64,000 nucleotides of DNA from Burkholderiales bacterium (lineage in GTDB: Bacteria; Pseudomonadota; Gammaproteobacteria; Burkholderiales; Burkholderiaceae_B): contig JAJTEM010000003.1 in the NCBI GenBank assembly GCA_021299735.1, positions 62,001-126,000 on the forward strand. The letters run 5' to 3'. A model generated the notes under the pieces. The model was not told where the DNA came from. It saw only the letters and a program-made list of their open reading frames with translations, and did not search any database. The translations under genes were made by a program, and so were the position numbers. Shown piece after piece: positions 54,639-64,000 of this stretch. Positions within the stretch are counted from its first letter, which is position 1. Each line of letters starts with the position of its first letter.

Positions 54639-55298
54639 TTAAAAATTAAACAAAAAAGTTAGCACGCCTAACCCGGCATTAACGATGGGTTGGATGAACA
54701 TAGGCAAGATACCCAACATTAGCAGTGCAATCAGCACGATCATGCCATAGGGCTCGGTGCGGCTGAACCTGTAGGCTGCAGAACTGGGCAGGAAGCTGAA
54801 CAGAATTCGACCACCATCAAGCGGCAAAATTGGCAACAGGTTCAAAGCGGCCAACACCAGGTTCACCACAATCCCCGCCTTGGCCATTTCCTGGAAAAAC
54901 GGTTCATTCAAGCCAGTCATAAACTGCAGTTTCAGGCTAAGGGCCCAAAGCAAGGCCATGATGAAATTCGCCCCCGGCCCGGCAAAGGCCACAAAACGAA
55001 TATCCCGTTTCGGATTGCGCAAATTTCCAAAATTCACTGGCACGGGTTTGGCCCAACCGAACAAAAACGCACCAAGCCCCATCAAACTTGAGGACACCAG
55101 AATTGCAATTGGCACCAAAATAGTCCCAATCGGGTCTATGTGCTTGATCGGGTTCACGGTAATTCGGCCTGCGAGCATCGCGGTGCTGTCGCCGTACATG
55201 CGCGCCACATAGCCGTGGGCCGCCTCGTGCAGGGTAATTGCAAACAACACAGGCAGCGCGTACACCGCTATGGTTTGAATAATGCTTGAATCCATCAC
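54639..55298 (-). CDS. M50-family (site-2 protease-like) membrane metalloprotease
   Basis: 219 residues and several hydrophobic segments. The zinc motif LHEAAHGYVAR near residue 24 and the second motif NLLPILPLDGGRIL near 160 are in place. This is the short, PDZ-free type. It probably cuts membrane-anchored substrates; the target is unknown. It overlaps the upstream YciO-like gene by 4 bp and precedes trpS. Confidence 0.9.
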   Translation of the reverse strand: MMDSSIIQTIAVYALPVLFAITLHEAAHGYVARMYGDSTAMLAGRITVNPIKHIDPIGTILVPIAILVSSSLMGLGAFLFGWAKPVPVNFGNLRNPKRDIRFVAFAGPGANFIMALLWALSLKLQFMTGLNEPFFQEMAKAGIVVNLVLAALNLLPILPLDGGRILFSFLPSSAAYRFSRTEPYGMIVLIALLMLGILPMFIQPIVNAGLGVLTFLFNF

Positions 55299-55951
55299 AA
55301 TTCTTCCTGTTCTTGCACGTTCACGGGTTCAAGCGAACCAGTCAGTGGCCCTGCCCCCACGCGAATCACCACGGGTTCTTCAGCCGTCCAGTCAATGACA
55401 GTGGTCGGGAATGCGCCACAGTATTCACCATCGTCCACAATCAAATCCACATCATTACCCACGGCTTCCTGGGCTTCCCAGCCGCTGCGCGCAGGTTCTT
55501 CCATGCCCGGCAATTGCAAGGTGGTGGCAATAAGCGCACCTTCGGTGTGTTCAAGAATGCCTTGCACCACCGCATGGGCTGGCACGCGCAAACCAATTGA
55601 TTTTTTGGAGGGGTGTGAAACCCGCTTGGGTACTTCTTTGGTGGCTTCTAGAATGAAAGTGTAAGGCCCAGGAAAAACAGATTTCAACAAACGGTATTGC
55701 ACATTGTTTACCTTGGCGTAGCTACCCAGTTCGCTTAAATCTTTGCAAAGTAAAGCCAAATGCTGTTTCTCGGAAATGCCTTTCAGCCTGCGCAAACGTT
55801 CTACGGCATTTTTGTCATCAAGGTGGCATACCAATGCATAGCAGCTGTCAGTGGGTATGGCCGCAATGCCGCCCGCATTGATTAAATCAGCGGCCTGCTT
55901 GCACATACGCGATTGCGGGTTTTGAGGGTGTACGTTGAATAACTGCGCCAA
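55295..55951 (-). CDS. Sua5/YciO/YrdC-family protein (YciO-like)
   Basis: 218 residues. The YrdC fold is recognisable: AAIPTDSCYALVCHLDD, KGISEKQHLALLCKDL, and PGPYTFILEATKEVP with SIGLRVPAHAVVQ. This resembles YciO more than TsaC, so it may not be the main threonylcarbamoyl-AMP synthase. It overlaps the M50 gene by 4 bp and follows the PHP gene by 11 bp. Confidence 0.9.
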   Translation of the reverse strand: MAQLFNVHPQNPQSRMCKQAADLINAGGIAAIPTDSCYALVCHLDDKNAVERLRRLKGISEKQHLALLCKDLSELGSYAKVNNVQYRLLKSVFPGPYTFILEATKEVPKRVSHPSKKSIGLRVPAHAVVQGILEHTEGALIATTLQLPGMEEPARSGWEAQEAVGNDVDLIVDDGEYCGAFPTTVIDWTAEEPVVIRVGAGPLTGSLEPVNVQEQEEL

Positions 55952-55962
55952 TGGGGATCCTG

Positions 55963-56862
55963 TTAGCTGAACAACTTACCCCAATTATCCCAGATTGGCA
56001 CGCAGCCATCGGGCAGGCGGGGCAATTCACCCAAATTAACCCGGGATTCCTCAGGCCCATGAAAATCAGACCCGCGCGAAGCCTTCAAGCCACTTCGAAC
56101 AGATTTGCGCGCGTAAGTGGCGTATTGGTCAGTGGTGTGGCTGCCAGTCACTACCTCAATGCCAACTCCGCCCATTTTCACGAACTGTTCAACCAGTTCA
56201 TCCATTTGCATGGGCTTCAAATCGTAGCGCCCAGGGTGCGCAATCACTGGCAAGCCGTTGGAATCGAGAATCCAGTCCACAGCCTGCTTCAAGCTGGCCC
56301 ATTCATGCGGAACATAGCCTGGTTTACCCGGGGTTAGAAAACGATCAAACACCTCACGAATATCGGCGCAAACCTTGCGCTCAACCAAACAACGGGCAAA
56401 GTGCGTGCGGCTGATCAGGTTGGGGTTGCCCACATATTTCAATGCGCCTTCGTATACGCCTTCAATACCTACTTTCTCTAGCTGGCGTGACATTTCCATC
56501 GCACGCTCTGTTCGGCCTTCCCGCACACTGGTCAAGCCCTTTTCAAGCGGCGAGTTTTCATACTGCACATTCAAGCCGACAATGTGCAAGGTAACCGCAG
56601 ACCAGGTGACAGAAATTTCCACACCAGGCACGAAGATCATGTTGTGTTCAGCAGCAGCTTTGGCTGCACGGGCGAGACCACCCACTTCATCATGATCAGT
56701 CAAAGACCAAATTTGCACACCATTTGCAGCTGCACGTTCGGCAAGTTCTTCAGGTGTCAAAGTACCATCTGATGTTGTGGAATGGCAGTGCAAATCCGCA
56801 TTGATCAAATGCGGATCGCTCCAGTCTAGTTGTATTGGCGATCTTTGTGCTGCTGTACCCAT
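55963..56862 (-). CDS. PHP-domain nucleoside bisphosphate phosphatase/RNase (YciV/Rnm-like)
   Basis: 299 residues. The PHP metal-binding set is present: NADLHCHSTTSDGTLTPEE near residue 20, SLTDHDEVGGL, VPGVEISVTW, an IAHPGRYDL, and SDFHGPEE near the end. The E. coli homologue removes a phosphate from 3',5'-bisphosphonucleotides and trims 5' ends of rRNA. It leads the run PHP-YciO-M50-trpS-methyltransferase-dapA-bamC-MBL. Confidence 0.93.
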   Translation of the reverse strand: MGTAAQRSPIQLDWSDPHLINADLHCHSTTSDGTLTPEELAERAAANGVQIWSLTDHDEVGGLARAAKAAAEHNMIFVPGVEISVTWSAVTLHIVGLNVQYENSPLEKGLTSVREGRTERAMEMSRQLEKVGIEGVYEGALKYVGNPNLISRTHFARCLVERKVCADIREVFDRFLTPGKPGYVPHEWASLKQAVDWILDSNGLPVIAHPGRYDLKPMQMDELVEQFVKMGGVGIEVVTGSHTTDQYATYARKSVRSGLKASRGSDFHGPEESRVNLGELPRLPDGCVPIWDNWGKLFS

Positions 56863-56877
56863 ACTTCTACAATCCGC

Positions 56878-57687
56878 TTATTGGGCCGATTGCTCCAATT
56901 CAACTTGCATCAACCAGGCCAATTCTTCCTCAGAGAAACCCGCCTGAGCGCGGGCCTTGAAATTGAAGGGTGATCGGGGCTGCGGTGCAGTGTACTCTCG
57001 CAGACAAGTCTCGAAGGCTTCAATCGGCTCACGCCTTTCATTGTTGCACACTTCGTTGAACCAGCGGTTGCCAATGGCCACGTGCCCAATTTCATCGCGC
57101 AAAATAATGTCCAGCACTTCTGCACTTTCCATGTCGCCAGCCAGGGCCAGTTTCTCTCGTATGGCGGGTGAAACATCCAGCCCCCGAGCCTCCAAAAGCC
57201 GTGGCACCAAAGCAAGCCTCGCCAATAAACTGCCCTTTGTTTTTTCAGCCATTTGCCAAAGGCCGTCGTGTGCGGGGTAATCCCCGTAATTCAACCCGTA
57301 CGCTGCCATTCTGTTGCACAACAATCTGTGGTGGTAGGCCTCCTCTTTGGCCACCTTTAACCAATCGAGATAAAACTGTTCAGGCATTGAAGAGAAACGA
57401 ACCAATAAATCAAGCGCCAAATTAATCGCATTGAACTCAATGTGAGCCAGCGAGTGCAGCAACATGCCGCGCCCCACTGGCTGGTTTACCTTGCGCGTAG
57501 GCACGCGGGCTGGATGTACCAGCTCTGGCTTGGTCGGGCGGCCCACGCCTGGCGAGAACTCGGCGTCTTTACAGACAGGCCAACTCTCATTGATTTCCAA
57601 AACAAGGCGCACCTTTTCCACAGAACTTTGACACTCCAAAGCCTGCAAGGCGGCGTGCCTTAAAGTTTGTTCCAGTTCAGTTCCCAT
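56878..57687 (-). CDS. Ferritin-like protein (DUF455)
   Basis: 269 residues from ATG 57687 (a longer frame upstream adds improbable residues). The helical bundle has Glu/His metal-type ligands: HSLAHIEFNAINLALDL, KVAKEEAYHHRLLCNRM, and IILRDEIGHVAIGNRWF. Such proteins belong to the ferritin-like diiron group and their role is not well known. It diverges from the gamma-carbonic anhydrase-like gene. Confidence 0.88.
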   Translation of the reverse strand: MGTELEQTLRHAALQALECQSSVEKVRLVLEINESWPVCKDAEFSPGVGRPTKPELVHPARVPTRKVNQPVGRGMLLHSLAHIEFNAINLALDLLVRFSSMPEQFYLDWLKVAKEEAYHHRLLCNRMAAYGLNYGDYPAHDGLWQMAEKTKGSLLARLALVPRLLEARGLDVSPAIREKLALAGDMESAEVLDIILRDEIGHVAIGNRWFNEVCNNERREPIEAFETCLREYTAPQPRSPFNFKARAQAGFSEEELAWLMQVELEQSAQ

Positions 57688-57766
57688 CACCACACTGCAC
57701 AAGGGTTCGATGCATGTTATTTTAAGGCAAACACACCAACGCACCACCCCAAGAGAGGAGACAATT

Positions 57767-58291
57767 GTGGCCAAGTACAAAATCAACGGCGAAGCCCCCA
57801 CCGTGCACTCCAGCGCCTATGTGGCAGAAATGGCCAGCATTATTGGCAAAGTACAACTGGATGAAAACACCTCGGTTTGGGATTTTGCAGCCATTCGTGG
57901 CGACAACGAACTCATTCATATTATGGCGGGCAGCAATGTGCAGGAAGGTGCCGTGTTGCACACTGACATTGGCTACCCAATGGTGGTTGGAAAAAATGTA
58001 ACTGTGGGCCACCAGGCGTGTTTGCACGGTTGCACTGTGGGTGAAGGCAGTTTGATCGGCATTCGTTCGGTGGTGTTGAACGGCGCAAAGATCGGAAAAA
58101 ACTGTATCATCGGCGCCGGCGCCTTGATCACTGAAGGCAAGGAAATTCCAGACCGCTCACTGGTAGTAGGTTCGCCTGGCAAAGTAATACGAACCCTGAA
58201 CGACGATGAAGTGGCTCGCCTCATTGGCGCCGCATTTTACGTTCAGAAAGCCAAGCTGTTCAAGGAAACGCTTGAACGAATCGACGATTAA
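57767..58291 (+). CDS. Gamma-carbonic anhydrase-like hexapeptide protein (YrdA-type)
   Basis: 174 residues from GTG 57767, with GAGGAG six bases before it. Left-handed beta-helix repeats carry VWDFAAIRGDNELIHIMAGSN, and metal-binding histidines are seen in VLHTDIG, GHQACLHG. This is the YrdA/CaiE group, related to gamma carbonic anhydrase, trimeric and zinc-binding; many members have weak or no carbonic anhydrase activity. Confidence 0.9.
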   Translation: MAKYKINGEAPTVHSSAYVAEMASIIGKVQLDENTSVWDFAAIRGDNELIHIMAGSNVQEGAVLHTDIGYPMVVGKNVTVGHQACLHGCTVGEGSLIGIRSVVLNGAKIGKNCIIGAGALITEGKEIPDRSLVVGSPGKVIRTLNDDEVARLIGAAFYVQKAKLFKETLERIDD

Positions 58292-58312
58292 TTTTTTCCC
58301 CAATTTGTATCC

Positions 58313-59242
58313 ATGACAGACACACTGCGCACCCTGATTTTCAATCAATCCAGTTGCCGGGCGCACCTGGTGCACTTGACAAATTCCTGGCAACAGGTGG
58401 TCAATAACAACACCTACCCAAAGCCCGTTGAAAAAGTGCTGGGTGAACTTGTGGCAGCAAGCACCATGTTGTCCGCATCGCTGAAGTTTGAAGGTTCGCT
58501 GATTATTCAAATTCAGGGTGACGGGCCTATTCGTTTGCTGGTAGCAGAATGCAACAGCCGCTTGGGTTTGCGCGCCACAGTCAAACTGGCTGAAAATGCG
58601 AAAATTCCCGACAATGCCAACTTCAAAGACCTGGTTAACGCCACAGGAAAAGGCATTTGCGCCATTATTCTCGACCCACGCAACCGCCTGCCCGGTCAGG
58701 CCCCATACCAGGGCATCGTGCCGCTTTCCGGCACAACGGTAGCCGATTCACTTGAAGCCTACATGCACAGCAGTGAACAGCTTGAAACCCGCCTTATTCT
58801 GAATTCGGATGCAACAACGGCTGCAGGGGTTATGCTTCAACAAATGCCACAACATGGCGGCGTGGTCTCAAGCAAGGCCTTTGATGCCGACGGCTGGGAC
58901 CGATTGAAGGCCTTGATCAACACCTTGCAAACTGAAGAACACCTGGCCACTGAAACTGATGAGTTGGCCAAGCGACTTTTCTGGGAAGAGGACCCGGACG
59001 GGTTGGCAGAACGACAAGCGCATTTTGAGTGCACATGTTCGCGGGAAAAAGTGGGAAAAATGCTGGTCACATTGGGTCAAGCCGAGCTTGATGATGCCCT
59101 GTCGGAAAAACCCACCGTGGAAATTCAGTGCGACTTCTGTAACGCAGCTTACACATTCACCCGCGCAGATTGCAATGCATTGTTTGCGGCAGACCATCCC
59201 AACGAAGGGCCGGAAGAAAATGCGCCCCCCACCTTGCATTAA
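58313..59242 (+). CDS. hslO: Redox-regulated chaperone Hsp33
   Basis: 309 residues. The C-terminal zinc/redox switch has CTCSREKVGKML and CDFCNAAYTF (CxC and CxxC), and the N-terminal domain has QIQGDGPIRLLVAE and LSGTTVADSLEAYMHSSEQ. Active when its cysteines are oxidised, it holds unfolding proteins during oxidative stress. ATG 58313 has no strong Shine-Dalgarno; 21 bp separate it from the previous gene. Confidence 0.96.
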   Translation: MTDTLRTLIFNQSSCRAHLVHLTNSWQQVVNNNTYPKPVEKVLGELVAASTMLSASLKFEGSLIIQIQGDGPIRLLVAECNSRLGLRATVKLAENAKIPDNANFKDLVNATGKGICAIILDPRNRLPGQAPYQGIVPLSGTTVADSLEAYMHSSEQLETRLILNSDATTAAGVMLQQMPQHGGVVSSKAFDADGWDRLKALINTLQTEEHLATETDELAKRLFWEEDPDGLAERQAHFECTCSREKVGKMLVTLGQAELDDALSEKPTVEIQCDFCNAAYTFTRADCNALFAADHPNEGPEENAPPTLH

Positions 59243-59253
59243 TAAGTCGGGAA

Positions 59254-59583
59254 TTAGTTGGAAGACCGTGCCGCTGCACCTGGTTGTGCGGCAGCTGGTT
59301 GACCACGAGGCTCAATCAACTGAATGAACACTTCGTCTTTTTTGATCATGCCGAAGTCGTTTCTGGCGCGCTCTTCAATCGCTTCAACGCCTTCGCTCAA
59401 ACTGCGCACATCACCCTCTAGCTGTTGATTGCGCAAACGCAGGGCTTCATTCACCTGTTTTTGCTGCTCAAGCTGGTTTTCAAGATCGCTTACGCGCAGC
59501 ATTCCTCCTTTGCCGAACCACAATGGGTATTGAAGCAAAATCAGCAAAGCGAAAAGGACGAGTGAAATTAGCCGGGGGTTCAT
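59254..59583 (-). CDS. ftsB: Cell division protein FtsB
   Basis: 109 residues from ATG 59583 (MNPRLISLVLFALLILLQY). One N-terminal transmembrane segment, then a coiled coil (DLENQLEQQKQVNEALRLRNQQLEGDV), and the VEAIEERARNDFGMIKKDEVFIQLIE end typical of FtsB. It joins FtsL and FtsQ at the septum. The Gln/Pro/Ala-rich tail is extra. It lies after eno, the usual order, separated by a terminator-like hairpin. Confidence 0.95.
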   Translation of the reverse strand: MNPRLISLVLFALLILLQYPLWFGKGGMLRVSDLENQLEQQKQVNEALRLRNQQLEGDVRSLSEGVEAIEERARNDFGMIKKDEVFIQLIEPRGQPAAAQPGAAARSSN

Positions 59584-59588
59584 ATACA

Positions 59589-59612
59589 AGAAAGCCCCGC
59601 AATGCGGGGCCA
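59589..59612 (-). terminator. Terminator-like hairpin between eno and ftsB
   Basis: GGCCCCGCA/TGCGGGGC stem on the minus strand, followed by CTTTCTTG, an interrupted T-run. It may only partly stop eno transcription before ftsB. Confidence 0.55.
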
Positions 59613-59629
59613 CCTTCGATTAATACCAA

Positions 59630-60931
<1,302 letters not shown>

Positions 60932-60960
60932 TTAAATTCTGTTCTTGAATGCTCAAGCTT

Positions 60961-61818
60961 TTATTTCATCAGGTCAGTCTCAGCCAATGGACCAGACTTC
61001 ACCAAACGGTCCAGTTGCTGCAAAGTGGCCAGCAATTCTTTCATGCGTGGCAAAGGCCATGCGTTGGGGCCATCTGACATGGCCTTGGCAGGATCTGGGT
61101 GGCTTTCCATAAACAAACCAGAAATACCAACTGCCACGGCGGCACGCGCCAACACTGGTACAAATTCTCGCTGACCACCACTCGCTGTACCCTGCCCGCC
61201 CGGCAACTGAACACTGTGCGTAGCATCAAACACAACCGGGCAACCCGTGTTGCGCATGATGGCCAAGCTACGCATGTCGGAAACCAAGTTGTTGTAGCCA
61301 AAACTGACACCGCGTTCACACACCATGATGTTTTTGCCATCACCGCCTGCCTCAATGGCCGCAGTACGGGCTTTGTCCACCACATTCACCATGTCACCCG
61401 GAGCGAGGAATTGACCCTTCTTGATATTCACCGGCTTGCCGCAGGTGGCCACAGCCTCAATAAAATCAGTTTGGCGGCATAGAAAGGCCGGGGTTTGCAA
61501 CACGTCAACCACGCTGGCCACTGCTGCAATTTCTTCAATCGCATGCACGTCGGTCAGCACATTCACCTTCAGGGTTTTCTTCACATTGGCCAGAATGTCC
61601 AGTCCCTTTTCCATGCCCAAGCCACGGAAGCTTTTACCTGAACTACGATTGGCCTTATCGTATGAGCTTTTGTATATAAAAGGCACTCCCAGCGACTCGC
61701 AAATTTCTTTCAGCTGCCCAGCGGTGTCCATTGCCATTTGTTCGCTTTCAATCACGCAAGGGCCAGCGATCAGGAAAAATGGCTTGTTCAACCCTACTTC
61801 AAAATCACAAAGTTTCAT
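60961..61818 (-). CDS. kdsA: 3-deoxy-D-manno-octulosonate 8-phosphate synthase
   Basis: 285 residues. It condenses PEP and arabinose-5-phosphate for the Kdo of lipopolysaccharide. Signature stretches: [48 protein letters not shown] and [15 protein letters not shown]. The pyrG-kdsA-eno-ftsB order is common in proteobacteria and links nucleotide, lipid A and division genes. Confidence 0.98.
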   Translation of the reverse strand: MKLCDFEVGLNKPFFLIAGPCVIESEQMAMDTAGQLKEICESLGVPFIYKSSYDKANRSSGKSFRGLGMEKGLDILANVKKTLKVNVLTDVHAIEEIAAVASVVDVLQTPAFLCRQTDFIEAVATCGKPVNIKKGQFLAPGDMVNVVDKARTAAIEAGGDGKNIMVCERGVSFGYNNLVSDMRSLAIMRNTGCPVVFDATHSVQLPGGQGTASGGQREFVPVLARAAVAVGISGLFMESHPDPAKAMSDGPNAWPLPRMKELLATLQQLDRLVKSGPLAETDLMK

Positions 61819-61843
61819 TATGGTCTCTCCAGTTAGTTCCAGC

Positions 61844-63548
<1,705 letters not shown>

Positions 63549-63600
63549 ACTGTTTGAAAGCAGAATTATAACTGAGCCCGCTTGGTCCATGCCAATGAAC

Positions 63601-64000
63601 TTAAGCAAACTTCAGTTCACAGCCTGTTTTTTCTTGGAGTTCTTCTCTAGACACGCCCGGCGCAATTTCCAGCACTTTCAAACCATCCGGGGTCACATCC
63701 ATCACGGCAAGGTCAGTGATAATGCGGTTCACCACGGCTTTGCCGGTCAATGGCAAGGTGCATTCAGGCAAAATTTTCAGGTCAGTGGTACCGTCCTTCT
63801 TACGGGCTACATGCTCCATTAGCACAATTACCCTTGAAACACCGGCAACCAGGTCCATGGCACCGCCCATGCCCTTCACCAGCTTGCCGGGAATCATCCA
63901 GTTGGCCAAATCGCCCTTCTGGCTCACCTGCATGGCACCCAGAATAGCCAGGTTGATGTGCCCGCCGCGAATCATAGCGAACGATTCCGAACTGGAAAAG
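63601..64000 (-). CDS. CoA-transferase subunit B, 5' part outside window
   Basis: The last 132 codons of a gene whose start lies past base 64000. The sequence [35 protein letters not shown], with [10 protein letters not shown] and [18 protein letters not shown], is the C-terminal half of 3-oxoacid CoA-transferase (SCOT) subunit B, which moves CoA between succinyl-CoA and acetoacetate. The catalytic Glu of this subunit is upstream and not in view. The subunit A gene should lie beyond the window. Confidence 0.9.
   Translation of the reverse strand, partial: FSSSESFAMIRGGHINLAILGAMQVSQKGDLANWMIPGKLVKGMGGAMDLVAGVSRVIVLMEHVARKKDGTTDLKILPECTLPLTGKAVVNRIITDLAVMDVTPDGLKVLEIAPGVSREELQEKTGCELKFA

Overview
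The window looks like a chromosomal segment of a betaproteobacterium of the order Burkholderiales. The gene content and order (rpsF-priB-rpsR-rplI-dnaB, pyrG-kdsA-eno-ftsB, trpS-methyltransferase-dapA-bamC-MBL hydrolase, cysE/trmJ/suhB) is the usual one there. Protein style and the lipid-storage genes suggest a Limnobacter-like genus, but that genus is a guess from memory, not a search. No rRNA, tRNA, CRISPR array, IS element or integrase was found.

Positions 1-9146 are an accessory, more AT-rich island. It opens with the 3' part of a very large STAND NTPase gene with an N-terminal restriction-endonuclease-like domain, resembling Avs-type antiphage sensors. Then come two separate peptidoglycan-attacking toxin cassettes with likely immunity genes: a Tlde1/DUF2778 L,D-transpeptidase-fold toxin, and a papain-fold amidase with a DUF3828 protein. 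Both cassettes are preceded by a related sequence of about 118 bp (5373-5490 and 7892-8009) that seems to hold the last codons of one common gene plus a shared intergenic stretch. Between them lie a decayed zeta-toxin-like kinase module with an in-frame TAG, and a 50-bp relic of the first cassette's immunity gene. A folded intergenic element (8940-9059) separates the island from dnaB.

Positions 9147-12316 hold dnaB and the S6/PriB/S18/L9 operon, with a good sigma70 promoter and a leader hairpin that may be the S6:S18 autoregulatory element. Positions 12353-31042 are rich in lipid genes: two acyl-CoA synthetases, a coniferyl-type aldehyde dehydrogenase, a Tat-exported small subunit with a GMC oxidoreductase, two lipases, a two-domain fatty acyl-CoA reductase of the Marinobacter wax-ester type, two phasins, a patatin, a TetR regulator and an acyl-CoA-binding protein. 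Together they suggest fatty-alcohol/wax and polyester storage and turnover; no wax synthase or PHA synthase is in the window.

Positions 31084-64000 are mostly housekeeping: a NERD helicase and DEDDh exonuclease, tilS, accA, AlkA-like glycosylase, cysS; an envelope group (TPR protein, YkuD L,D-transpeptidase, exported cyclophilin, lpxH); cysE, trmJ, suhB, mutS, SlyD-like PPIase, a ribosomal oxygenase; dapA, bamC, trpS; M50 protease, YciO, PHP phosphatase, DUF455 protein; gamma-carbonic anhydrase-like protein and Hsp33; ftsB, eno, kdsA, pyrG; and the start-truncated end of a CoA-transferase subunit B gene at the right edge. Two single-TM small proteins (27921-28046 and 28174-28332) were found by reading the sequence between larger genes.
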